Positions 1-8,282 of a stretch of DNA of 64,000 nt are shown here, in pieces (within the stretch, counting starts at the first letter, position 1; the number at the start of each line of letters is the position of its first letter). The stretch is taken from the NCBI RefSeq assembly GCF_047324175.1, contig NZ_CP178732.1, forward strand, positions 558,001 to 622,000, given 5' to 3'. A program made the position numbers and the translations under genes. The notes under the pieces were generated by a model. It did not search any database. It was not told where the DNA came from and was given only the letters and a program-made list of their open reading frames with translations. This DNA is from Acerihabitans sp015654925 (GTDB taxonomy: Bacteria > Pseudomonadota > Gammaproteobacteria > Enterobacterales > Enterobacteriaceae).

Positions 1-620
1 GCGACTGCCCCGAGCTTCTTCGCCGCTTCCAGATTTTCGTCTTTGCTGGAGGTGACGATCGCCTTGGCGCCAAGCGCCGTCGCAAGCTGCACCGCGAAGA
101 TCGATACACCGCCGGTACCCTGCACGAGCACGGTTTGGCCTGCCTGAACCTGGCCGTAGTCCACCAACGAATACCAGGCCGTCAGTGCAGCGATCGGCAG
201 AGTCGAGGCTTCCTCATCAGACAAGTTGTCAGGAACGCGAACCGCGCTTTCCTCATGGATGATCATGTATTCGGCCAGACCGCCTGGCAGCGGGGAGCCG
301 AAGCAATAGTCGGGCTCATTTGGCCCAGGCTCGCCATCAAGCCAGCGCGAATAAAGGTGCGAGTTGACTCGGTCACCGACTTTGAATCGGTTTACGCCGT
401 CGCCGAGCGCGACAACGGTGCCGGCAACGTCGCTCACCGGGATTAGTGGTTTTGGCACCCTGTGCGGTTCGTAGATGCCATCGACGATGGCCTTGTCGCG
501 GAAGTTCAGTGAAACGGCGCCGACCTTCACCAGCAACTCGCCGGCTTGGGGTTTGGGGGTGGGCGTATCGCCAAGTACCAGATTGTCGAGACCGAAATTT
601 TTCAAAAGCCATGCTTTCAT
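1..620 (-). CDS. Zinc-type alcohol dehydrogenase / quinone oxidoreductase, N-terminal part
   Basis: The gene starts at 620 on the minus strand and runs off the left edge, leaving about 206 N-terminal residues. It reads as a medium-chain dehydrogenase/reductase: a GroES-like domain starts with MKAWLLKNFG and contains PVSDVAGTVVALGDGV, then VGDRV. The nucleotide-binding region begins near residue 160 with VLVQGTGGVSIFAVQLA. The catalytic-zinc Cys/His pattern of true zinc enzymes is not evident at the usual place, so an NADPH:quinone oxidoreductase or related zinc-free reductase is likely. It is divergent from the LysR gene at 785, which probably regulates it. GC and codon use are high compared with the core genes to the right. 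The exact substrate is unknown. Confidence 0.85.
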   Translation of the reverse strand, partial: MKAWLLKNFGLDNLVLGDTPTPKPQAGELLVKVGAVSLNFRDKAIVDGIYEPHRVPKPLIPVSDVAGTVVALGDGVNRFKVGDRVNSHLYSRWLDGEPGPNEPDYCFGSPLPGGLAEYMIIHEESAVRVPDNLSDEEASTLPIAALTAWYSLVDYGQVQAGQTVLVQGTGGVSIFAVQLATALGAKAIVTSSKDENLEAAKKLGAV

Positions 621-784
621 TGCATATCTCCAGGCGGATGGGAAACCTACTGGCGATATTATTCAGCAGTTGTGGGGTTCGATAAATGCGTGGGCCGGCA
701 CAGGAGTGTTATAGTTGGCGGCAACAATACCATTTTTTCCAGCCCTCATACGGAAACAATTCCCGGCAGGCAAGCGAGGACGTT

Positions 785-1699
785 ATGGAGCTGCTCCAGG
801 CAATTCAGGTGTTCGCCAGCGTGGCGGAACTGGGAAGTTTCACTAAAACGGCCTACGCCATGCGGGTCGGGCGCCCGCAGGTCACTCGCGCCATCCAGCA
901 ACTGGAAACATCCTTAGGCGTGCGGCTATTCCAGCGCACCACCCGAAAGGTGCGGCTCACTTCTGAAGGGGAGCGGTTCTACGAACGAGTGAAAGATATA
1001 CTGGGCAAAGTCGCCGAGGCCACTTCGATGTTCGGACACGCCGGCACCGTCATGCGTGGACGGTTGCGTGTCGACATTCCTACGGCATTCGCGCAGCCCG
1101 GACTTATCGATAGCCTTCGTGATTTCACCGTTCTCTATCCGGAAATAGAATTGACACTCGGGGTCACGGATAGAATCGTAGATCTGGTGGCGGAGGGAGT
1201 GGACTGCGTATTGCGCATTGGCGAGCTGCCCAGTTCGAGCCTGGTTGCCCGCCGCATCGGTCAAGCCATCATGGTAACCTGCGCGTCTCCCAGGTACCTT
1301 CAAGATCATGGCGAACCAAAGACGCTGGACGATCTGAATACACACCGGGGAGTCACTTTTCTCTCCGGGCAGAACAAACGCTCGCGGCCTTGGCTGTTTC
1401 TCGATGGCGGTGAAGATCAAACGTATATCAGTCGCCGCGGTATTAGCGTCGATGAGTCTAACGCCTACGTGGAATGCGGCGTAGCCGGGTTCGGCATTTT
1501 GCAGGCGCCAGGCATTACCCTCGATCGCCACCTTGCAGACGGGTCGCTGGTCGAAGTGCTTCGTGCCTATCGTCCGCGTCCTCGGCCGGTATCAGTGGTA
1601 TACCCAAGCCGATCTCACTTGGCACCGCAGGTCCATGTCTTCGTCGAGTGGATGCGTGAGCAATTCCCTATGCTCTACGGTCGTTGGCTGGAAAGTTAG
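785..1699 (+). CDS. LysR-family transcriptional regulator
   Basis: This 304-residue protein has the LysR layout: a winged helix-turn-helix at residues 1-60 (FASVAELGSFTKTAYAMRVG, then LFQRTTRKVRLT) and a periplasmic-binding-protein-like effector domain from about residue 90. I chose the ATG at 785 over one at 686 because GAGGA lies just upstream and the protein then begins at the usual LysR position (MELLQAIQVF). It is divergent from the dehydrogenase that starts at 620, with about 160 bp between them, the standard arrangement for a LysR regulator and its target. The effector is unknown. Family assignment is firm; the target is inferred. Confidence 0.93.
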   Translation: MELLQAIQVFASVAELGSFTKTAYAMRVGRPQVTRAIQQLETSLGVRLFQRTTRKVRLTSEGERFYERVKDILGKVAEATSMFGHAGTVMRGRLRVDIPTAFAQPGLIDSLRDFTVLYPEIELTLGVTDRIVDLVAEGVDCVLRIGELPSSSLVARRIGQAIMVTCASPRYLQDHGEPKTLDDLNTHRGVTFLSGQNKRSRPWLFLDGGEDQTYISRRGISVDESNAYVECGVAGFGILQAPGITLDRHLADGSLVEVLRAYRPRPRPVSVVYPSRSHLAPQVHVFVEWMREQFPMLYGRWLES

Positions 1700-1819
1700 C
1701 GCTCCGGATTTCTAGGCTTTTCCCCCCTGTCGTACCTCTAACGCCTACCGGACAAGCCCGAGGCAAGCAGCCGCCAGCATCAATGCAACGGTTTCCCGCC
1801 ACGCGCGTCCGCTGCGACC

Positions 1820-2701
1820 TCACGCCTTCATTGCCTCAATGATGGCTCTAAGCCCCGCCGATTGATGCTTGCGGCTTGGGAAATAGAGAAACAGGCTTTC
1901 GTCGACGGTACACCAGTCTTCAAGGCAGCGTTGGAGCCGGCCATCGCGAAGATACGGCGCAGCGCGGTCCTCCCATATGTATGCCAGGCCCAGCCCGCGC
2001 GCCGCGGCATCCGCCATCAATTCCTGGCTATCGGCCGTCAGGGGGCCGGCTACCTCGACCTTCACCATTTCTCCGTCCTTTACGAACTCCCAATTCAAAA
2101 TCTTCCCGCTGGGAAACGCATATCGAATGCAAGCATGGTCATGCAGATCGTGCGGCGTCACGGGAGCTCGATTCTTCTCGAAATAGTTCGGTGAACCGAC
2201 GACGGCGAATCGGAATCTCGGCCTGATGCGAACCGCGATCATGTCCTGCGACAGGCGTTCGCCGAAGCGGATTCCGGCATCGAAACCTTCCTGCACGATA
2301 TCGACCAGCGAATCGGTGGCGACGACTTCCAGCTTCAGCCCGGCATTGCTTGCCAGTACTTCCATCGCCTCGCCCAGAATGTATGGCGCAATCGAGTTTG
2401 GAACATTGATTCTGATGGTGCCGAACGGCGTGGCGCGAAAGGAGTTCAATCCGTCCAGGGCGGTTCGCATGCCGGCCAGCGCGGGCTGCAACCGGGTGTA
2501 CAACGCTTCTCCGGCTTCCGTCAGGGACACGCTGCGCGTGGTGCGATGAAACAGGCGCACCCCCACACGGGTTTCGAGGCTACGTATCGAATGACTCACC
2601 GCCGAAGCGGACGTACCTCGTTCGGTGGCGGCCTGGCGGAAGCTCAGGTGCTTCGCCACCGACGCAAACACGGTCAGTTCGGCGAGTTCGGCGGTTTCCA
2701 T
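1820..2701 (-). CDS. LysR-family transcriptional regulator
   Basis: This 293-residue LysR protein has its helix-turn-helix at residues 5-62 (ASVAKHLSFRQAATERG, then LFHRTTRSVSLTEAGEA) followed by the effector-binding domain with the common DSLVDIVQEGFDAGIRFG signature. The start at 2701 is preceded by GAGG at normal spacing. It is divergent from the SDR gene at 2841 across about 140 bp and probably controls the SDR, DUF6506 and aldo/keto reductase series. This type resembles regulators such as DsdC/YafC that sit beside oxidoreductases in proteobacteria. Confidence 0.92.
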   Translation of the reverse strand: METAELAELTVFASVAKHLSFRQAATERGTSASAVSHSIRSLETRVGVRLFHRTTRSVSLTEAGEALYTRLQPALAGMRTALDGLNSFRATPFGTIRINVPNSIAPYILGEAMEVLASNAGLKLEVVATDSLVDIVQEGFDAGIRFGERLSQDMIAVRIRPRFRFAVVGSPNYFEKNRAPVTPHDLHDHACIRYAFPSGKILNWEFVKDGEMVKVEVAGPLTADSQELMADAAARGLGLAYIWEDRAAPYLRDGRLQRCLEDWCTVDESLFLYFPSRKHQSAGLRAIIEAMKA

Positions 2702-2840
2702 TGATGAACCTCATTCATCATCGTGTGAACTATTGACTACTTTATCATATCAATTAAAAACTTCAGAATAGCGTTTAAGAAATGAGCGGAAAATGCTTTC
2801 CCTCGTTCAAAGGTCTAACGCTTGAAATCTGGAGAAATAA

Positions 2841-3614
2841 ATGAACATCAAAGTCTCTTCTCAAACCCTTTCCGGGAAAGTGGCGCTGGTTACGGGGGCA
2901 AGTTCCGGTATCGGCCGCGCCGCAGCCATCGAACTGGCCCGCCGTGGCGCCAAAGTCGTCGCCAGCGCGCGCCGCCGCTCAGAAATCGAGACACTTGTCG
3001 CCGAGATCAAGAACGAAGGCTACGAAGCAACAGCCGCCGTTGCCGACATTAACGTCGAACAGGATGTGATCGATCTGGTCGCCACGACGATCTCGACCTA
3101 TGGCCGGATCGATGTGGCTTTCAACAATGCGGGCACCGAAGGCGAATTCACGCCGTTCGTCGACCAGACGAATGAAGTCTACGACACGATATTCAACGCC
3201 AATGTCCGCGGCGTCTTCTGGTCGATGAAGTACGAAGCGAAAGCCATGCTGGCGCAAGGCGGCGGCACCATCATCAACAATGCGTCGATGGGCGGCGTGA
3301 TCGGCTTCGCCAACGCCGGCCTCTACATCGCCAGCAAGCATGCGGTGCTGGGCCTGACCAAGACCGCATCGATCGAACTGTTCAAGCAGGGCGTGCGCGT
3401 CAACGCCGTGAATCCCGGCATCATCGACACACCGTTCCAGGACCGCATCTGGCCGAGCACCGAAGCGAAGGATGCTTTCGCGGCCTCGACGGTTCCCGGC
3501 CGGGCGGGTTCGCCGGAAGAGGTCGCGACCGTCGTGGCGTTCCTTGCATCCGATGACGCTTCGTTCGTGTCGGGCCACGGCCTGCTGGTTGATGCCGGTT
3601 ATTCGATCGCCTGA
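2841..3614 (+). CDS. Short-chain dehydrogenase/reductase (SDR)
   Basis: This 257-residue classical SDR has the cofactor motif TGASSGIGRAAAIELA at the N-terminus, NNAG near residue 95, a catalytic Ser in NNASMGGV, the YIASK catalytic Tyr/Lys pair and a C-terminal GHGLLVDAGY. The basic residues after the second beta strand (ASARRRSE) suggest NADP(H). GGAG lies 6 bases before the ATG. It heads a plus-strand series with the DUF6506 gene and the aldo/keto reductase, opposite a LysR gene. The substrate cannot be told from sequence. Confidence 0.92.
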   Translation: MNIKVSSQTLSGKVALVTGASSGIGRAAAIELARRGAKVVASARRRSEIETLVAEIKNEGYEATAAVADINVEQDVIDLVATTISTYGRIDVAFNNAGTEGEFTPFVDQTNEVYDTIFNANVRGVFWSMKYEAKAMLAQGGGTIINNASMGGVIGFANAGLYIASKHAVLGLTKTASIELFKQGVRVNAVNPGIIDTPFQDRIWPSTEAKDAFAASTVPGRAGSPEEVATVVAFLASDDASFVSGHGLLVDAGYSIA

Positions 3615-3819
3615 TCGAAAACGATGCTGGTACAGATCCTGCGGTTAGCGCATGGGGACACCGTCTCGGCGCTCTGGGCGAACCCTCCCGCGCCGGGACA
3701 GGCAACATCAATTACTACCTTCAAAGTACCAGCCTTCTCCGCGCTCGGCGAGACCGCATGACCCTGCGAAAGCAGTTCCAGGTCGATCTGTGAGCGCCTC
3801 AACCCTTGGAGTTCCGAAT

Positions 3820-4080
3820 ATGGTCCAGACCAGATACGCATTCATCATCAAGGCACCCGGCTATCGCCGTAACACGCACGCGGCGCACATGGCGTCGCCC
3901 GCGTTCGACGCCGAATTCATCGGTGTGGAAGACGTTGAAGAGGCAATGGCCGCCGCCGAGGCGCTCATCGCTGCCGGCACTCAGGTTATCGAGCTGTGCG
4001 GTGGCTTTTCGGCGCAGGAGGCGACCCTGTTGCGGCGCCGTTTTCCGGACTGCGGCATCGGCCGGGTGACTTACCCGTAA
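3820..4080 (+). CDS. DUF6506-like small protein
   Basis: This is an 86-residue protein. The longer open frame from 3652 is not supported, because TTGGAG lies 8 bases before the ATG at 3820 and the upstream part has a random composition. The sequence (MVQTRYAFIIKAPG start, then GVEDVEEAMAAAEALIAAG and IELCGGFSAQEA) resembles the small DUF6506 family, which often sits beside oxidoreductases; its biochemical role is not known to me. It lies between the SDR and the aldo/keto reductase and is probably co-transcribed with them. Confidence 0.7.
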   Translation: MVQTRYAFIIKAPGYRRNTHAAHMASPAFDAEFIGVEDVEEAMAAAEALIAAGTQVIELCGGFSAQEATLLRRRFPDCGIGRVTYP

Positions 4081-4139
4081 GGGTATCCCGCTTGGCGGGC
4101 AGTCTTTTCCATCAACCTTATTCCGATTGGAGATACACC

Positions 4140-5195
4140 ATGAAATACAAGACGTTGGGCAACACCGGCCTGCTCGTTTCCCGCCTGTGCCTGGGCACCA
4201 TGACGTTTGGCGACGGCAGCGGCATCTACAAGCACATCGGCGCCGCCGGCCAGAAAGAAGCTGACAATCTCGTGAAAGCCGCGCTGGAGACGGGCGTCAA
4301 TTTCTTCGACACCGCCGATGTCTACTCCGACGGCGTCAGCGAACAGGTGCTGGGCCAGGCTTTCAAGAACCTCGGCATCGCCCGCCGGGACTACGTGCTG
4401 GCAACCAAGGTCTATAGCCGCATGGGTCAAGGGCGCAATGATGTGGGCGCTTCGCGCGGTCACATTATGGATGCGGTCGAGGCGAGCCTGAAGCGCCTTC
4501 AGACCGATCACATCGACTTATACCAGATCCACGCCAACGACGCGATTACGCCGATTGAGGAAACACTGCGTGCGCTCGATGATCTGGTCCGCCAAGGCAA
4601 GGTCCGCTACATCGGCGTCTCGAATTGGCAGGCTTGGAAGATCGCCCGCTCGCTCGGCATTTCCGAGCACAAGAACCTGTCCCGCTTCGATACTTTGCAG
4701 GCTTATTATTCCATCGCCGGCCGCGACCTCGAACGCGAAATTTCCCCGTTGCTGGAAGCTGAAAAAATGGGGCTGCTGGTCTGGAGTCCTCTGGCTGGCG
4801 GCCTGCTTTCCGGCAAGTTCACCCGCGGCAACCAGAAGCCGGGCGATTCGCGCCGCTCCGAATTCGATTTCCCGATCGTCGACCGGGAGCGGGCCTGGAA
4901 CATCATCGACGTGATGGCGCCCATCGCCGAATCGCATGGTTGCAGTCCGGCGCGTGTCGCCCTCGCCTGGTTGCTGTCCCGCCCATTCGTCACTTCGGTG
5001 ATCATGGGCGCCAAGCGCATCGACCAATTGCAGGACAACCTTGCCGCCATCGATCTGCAACTGAGCGTTGACGAACTGCGCAAACTGGACGAAGTCAGCA
5101 CCCTGCCGCCCGAATACCCGGGTTGGATGCTGGGCACCCAAGGCGCCGATCGTCTTGGCCCCGCCGATCTGTGGTCGAATGCTTCCGCCTCGTGA
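4140..5195 (+). CDS. Aldo/keto reductase
   Basis: This 351-residue NADPH-dependent aldo/keto reductase has a TIM-barrel. It begins MKYKTLGNTGLLVSRLCLG, contains the catalytic FFDTADVYSDG (Asp and Tyr), then ATKV (Lys) and DLYQIHAND (His), and ends with the cofactor-binding SVIMGAKRIDQL region. The length fits the AKR family of YajO/Tas-like enzymes. The longer open frame from 3996 overlaps the upstream gene, and the ATG at 4140 follows GGAG. It is the last member of the LysR-linked oxidoreductase series. Confidence 0.93.
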   Translation: MKYKTLGNTGLLVSRLCLGTMTFGDGSGIYKHIGAAGQKEADNLVKAALETGVNFFDTADVYSDGVSEQVLGQAFKNLGIARRDYVLATKVYSRMGQGRNDVGASRGHIMDAVEASLKRLQTDHIDLYQIHANDAITPIEETLRALDDLVRQGKVRYIGVSNWQAWKIARSLGISEHKNLSRFDTLQAYYSIAGRDLEREISPLLEAEKMGLLVWSPLAGGLLSGKFTRGNQKPGDSRRSEFDFPIVDRERAWNIIDVMAPIAESHGCSPARVALAWLLSRPFVTSVIMGAKRIDQLQDNLAAIDLQLSVDELRKLDEVSTLPPEYPGWMLGTQGADRLGPADLWSNASAS

Positions 5196-5344
5196 GGCGG
5201 CGCGTCATCGCCAACCTATGGGAGCGCGGAGCCCGGGGATATAGCGCCGTTCCTTGGATACGAGATGATGGCCATGCGCCGCGTGCGATTCCCCCCTTGG
5301 CTGGAACCGCGCGCCGTCCTAAAGCGCCACAGCGACGAGCGCCA

Positions 5345-5827
5345 ATGCAAGCAAACACCTGTGGCGAGCGGCCAAGCGGACTCGCTCGCCCGCTTTATTC
5401 TCTGGTTATAAGAATAAAAACGAACGGCAAAATATCGAACAGGCTTTTACTACCATATGCGGTATATCAGGCCATTCAGAAATATGCGCCTATCGAGTAT
5501 TTTGTTATGGTGGAACAGGCTATAGCGCTCAATACTATGCAAATACTGCCTCTTGCGACCATCCAGCGCAGAATGGCGGCGGATAATGCTTTAATTACCG
5601 CTTCCTATGCGACGCCCCGAATAGCCGATATCCAGCAGGATGACGCGATGGCTCAGCAGGATCTATCCCCGATAATTCAACACATGTTGCTGTTCTATGG
5701 CCAGGATTTACGGATGTTGACCGCGCCGGCAGTTCCAAATAGCGATCGCGAAAAAATTTGTGGGATGGCCATTGATTTGTATGAGCGGGCGCCGATACTG
5801 CCGGCATACGATCCGCGAGAGTATTGA
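5345..5827 (+). CDS. Uncharacterised open reading frame
   Basis: An open frame here encodes up to 160 residues from the ATG at 5345, or a shorter product from the ATG at 5508. I recognise no family. The second half (QILPLATIQRRMAADNALIT, then AQQDLSPIIQHMLLFYGQDL) looks like genuine helical protein, whereas the first 40 residues read like translated spacer. No good ribosome binding site precedes either start. It may be a decayed gene. It lies between the oxidoreductase block and the chemotaxis genes. Confidence 0.3.
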   Translation: MQANTCGERPSGLARPLYSLVIRIKTNGKISNRLLLPYAVYQAIQKYAPIEYFVMVEQAIALNTMQILPLATIQRRMAADNALITASYATPRIADIQQDDAMAQQDLSPIIQHMLLFYGQDLRMLTAPAVPNSDREKICGMAIDLYERAPILPAYDPREY

Positions 5828-6339
5828 GAATGATGCTAACAAGTTGAATTGATACGCTACCGGCCGGTGGCGTCAAAAAAGCTGGCCGTTACATTCAAAA
5901 AAAGCGTTAATGGGTAAGATAATACTTATATTAAATGCTGGAATAATAAATCCTCTCCCTAAGTAAACTCCTTATTTATTAATGCCATGACCCGAAAAAG
6001 ATATTTTTTGGATAAAAATCCCTTATGCTTTTATCCTTTTCAACGGAAATACCGCACGAACCGCTCCCATTCTAACTCTCTGTTTTTGATCTGATTTTTC
6101 AGCCGCCGCCATAAAGTTTTGTCAAGGTTTACCGATAACCAGTGAAACTCCGATAAGCCGTTTTACAGGGAGTGAGCAATATTGGGTTGTAACGGATGAA
6201 CAGCTAAGAACGCATAAATCATCTCAGATTTTGACTGGGCATGAGTGGTGCGACGAATTTTTCACGTTCCCCCCATCCTGCATGCTCTCCACCCATATGC
6301 CCGGAAGTCGGCATATAAATAATTAACAGGAGCAAGATC
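5828..6339. other. Intergenic region upstream of the first chemoreceptor
   Basis: No gene is seen in these 510 bases, which are AT-rich compared with both flanks. The only clear signal is the sigma-28 promoter at 6112-6138, listed separately. Confidence 0.6.
6112..6138 (+). promoter_or_regulatory. Sigma-28 (FliA) flagellar promoter
   Basis: TAAAGTTT (6112-6119), 11 bases, then ACCGATAA (6131-6138). The enterobacterial FliA consensus is TAAAGTTT-N11-GCCGATAA, so only one consensus position differs and the spacer is exact. It lies about 200 bp before the chemoreceptor at 6340 and places that gene in the late flagellar/chemotaxis regulon. Confidence 0.88.
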
Positions 6340-8010
6340 ATGGGTTTTCTAAAAAATACCAGTATCAGAGTTATACTATTAATAACGCTTGGTTTTTTTT
6401 TGGTACTCTGGGGTGGGGTGTCGGCGTTTACCCTCTCCTCGCTTAACCAGGTAACTCATTTATTAGCCATCAGCGAAGACCAGAAAAAAGATATTGATAT
6501 AATTACGCATGGTAACGATCAGTATTTCCGTACCGTTACCCGGTTGTCCAGGGCGATGGACTATGTGCAGACCGGCGAAATAGCGGATGCCGATAAGGTG
6601 ATGTCCACCGCCTCCGCGGCGATGAAAAGCACCGCAGATGCGCTGGCCGAGTTCAAAGCGCGTCCGCACCCTTCCATTGACAGCGCCATAACCGACGGGC
6701 TGGTCAACAGCTGGTCGCAGCTGATAAGCCAGGGTTTGGAACCGCTATACAAAGCGGCGCAGTCCAAAAACATGGATGAATATCGTCAAATTTACCGGAC
6801 GCAGTCCCCGCCGTTCAGCGTCGCCTTTGGGGCCGCCATGGAAAAATTTAAAACCGCGTCCATGACGGATGACAGCGCCCGGCAGGTGGCGGTGCTGGTC
6901 GCTCTGTGCAAAGACATATTGATCGCGGCCCTGATCGCCGGACTGGCTATTTTAACTCTGACGGACAGATATCTGGTCAGTTATATGATTAAACCCCTGG
7001 ATCGGATTAAAGTCATCTTACACACGCTGTCTTCCGGGCATCTGGGCGAGACGATTGCCGATGCGGGACGTAATAACGTCGGACTGTTAATCCCCTATTT
7101 ACAGGAAGTGCAGCAGAATTTGATCCGTACGGTAAGCGCCATTCGCGACGGTTCGGCCTCCATTTACCAGGGCGCGGGTGAAATCAGCCAGGGTAATACC
7201 GATCTTTCCTCACGCACCGAGCAGCAGGCCGCGGCGTTGGAAGAGACGGCGGCCAGCATGGAACAATTAAGCGCTACGGTAAAACAAAACACCGAGAATG
7301 TCTTTCAGGCCAATAAAATGGTGCAGGACGCCGCCAATACCGCCAGAAAGGGCGGTGAAATCGTTGATGAAGTGGTGGAAAGCATGAGTAGTATTACCAC
7401 CAGTTCGAAAAAAATCGCCGATATTACCGGAGTGATCAACGGCATTGCCTTCCAGACCAATATCCTGGCGCTGAACGCGGCGGTGGAAGCGGCCAGGGCC
7501 GGGGAACAGGGCCGGGGGTTCGCGGTGGTGGCGGGGGAAGTACGCAGCCTGGCGCAGCGCAGCGCACAGGCGGCGAAAGAAATAGAAGGGCTGATCGCCG
7601 AATCGGTGGAGCGGGTCACTACCGGCTCGCAGCAGGCTTCCCGTGCCGGTGAAACCATGCATAATATTGTGCAGGCGGTAACCCGGGTAACGGATTTAAT
7701 GGGCGAGATTTCGTCGGCGTCGGAAGAACAGAGCCGGGGTATTAGCCAGGTGGGCAACGCCGTGTCGGAAATGGATGGGGTCACCCAGCAAAATGCGGCG
7801 CTGGTGCAGGAGTCCGCGGCGGCGGCGGCCTCGCTGGAAGAACAGGCGCGCCGGCTTACGGAGACCGTGTCGGTGTTTCAACTGCCGGGCGGAGAACAAC
7901 GCCTTGATAGCAGCCCCTCGATTAATTCACGCTCATTGATCCGGCCGGCGACGCCGGCAGCCGCCGCGGCGGGCGGAGAAAAACTTAACGAAAACTGGGA
8001 AACGTTCTAG
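6340..8010 (+). CDS. Methyl-accepting chemotaxis protein (Tar/Tsr type)
   Basis: This 556-residue inner-membrane chemoreceptor has TM1 at about 9-31, a periplasmic four-helix ligand domain (about 35-183), TM2 at about 184-207, a HAMP domain (about 208-260) and the long cytoplasmic coiled coil. The kinase-control tip is canonical (IAFQTNILALNAAVEAARAG, then EQGRGFAVVAGEVRSLAQRS). It ends in NWETF, the pentapeptide that tethers CheR and CheB in high-abundance receptors. Length matches Tsr/Tar (about 550). The ATG follows AACAGGAG. The sigma-28 promoter at 6112 explains its expression. Ligand specificity cannot be read from the periplasmic domain. Confidence 0.96.
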   Translation: MGFLKNTSIRVILLITLGFFLVLWGGVSAFTLSSLNQVTHLLAISEDQKKDIDIITHGNDQYFRTVTRLSRAMDYVQTGEIADADKVMSTASAAMKSTADALAEFKARPHPSIDSAITDGLVNSWSQLISQGLEPLYKAAQSKNMDEYRQIYRTQSPPFSVAFGAAMEKFKTASMTDDSARQVAVLVALCKDILIAALIAGLAILTLTDRYLVSYMIKPLDRIKVILHTLSSGHLGETIADAGRNNVGLLIPYLQEVQQNLIRTVSAIRDGSASIYQGAGEISQGNTDLSSRTEQQAAALEETAASMEQLSATVKQNTENVFQANKMVQDAANTARKGGEIVDEVVESMSSITTSSKKIADITGVINGIAFQTNILALNAAVEAARAGEQGRGFAVVAGEVRSLAQRSAQAAKEIEGLIAESVERVTTGSQQASRAGETMHNIVQAVTRVTDLMGEISSASEEQSRGISQVGNAVSEMDGVTQQNAALVQESAAAAASLEEQARRLTETVSVFQLPGGEQRLDSSPSINSRSLIRPATPAAAAAGGEKLNENWETF

Positions 8011-8062
8011 CCTGAAGGTCTGCGCGCGCGGATTTCGACATAAAACCGATCTTTTCCTTTTG

Positions 8063-8101
8063 GTTGGCCCCCGTTCCTTTAATCAGGGAGCGGGGGCCAA
8101 C
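8063..8101. terminator. Hairpin, possible terminator after the chemoreceptor
   Basis: The arms GTTGGCCCCCGTTCC and GGAGCGGGGGCCAAC form a 15-bp stem with one G-T wobble and a short loop. A strong T-run after the stem is missing on either strand, so termination is plausible but not certain. Confidence 0.5.
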
Positions 8102-8282
8102 GCTTTATGCGCCTCATGCGGCGGCAACCTGCGGTCCGCGGCCAATTCATCGCCGGCGATCCTGCCGGCTATTTGCCTTAGCGCCGGTGAAAACACCGTA
8201 TGCAGGCATGTCTGCCGCGCCGTAACGTTACTGACATAAAACCATCGAATACTGCTTTTTATTTAGCGCGGATAATAAAAAG

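Noticed and set aside
3599..3841. Minus-strand 80-codon frame, and a 46-codon plus frame at 3622, between the SDR and DUF6506 genes
   Set aside because: The translations look partly protein-like, but there are no start signals and no family; the region is only 200 bases.
8240..8282. Sigma-28 promoter before the second receptor
   Set aside because: GCGGATAA is present near 8268, but no TAAA-type -35 lies at the required spacing.
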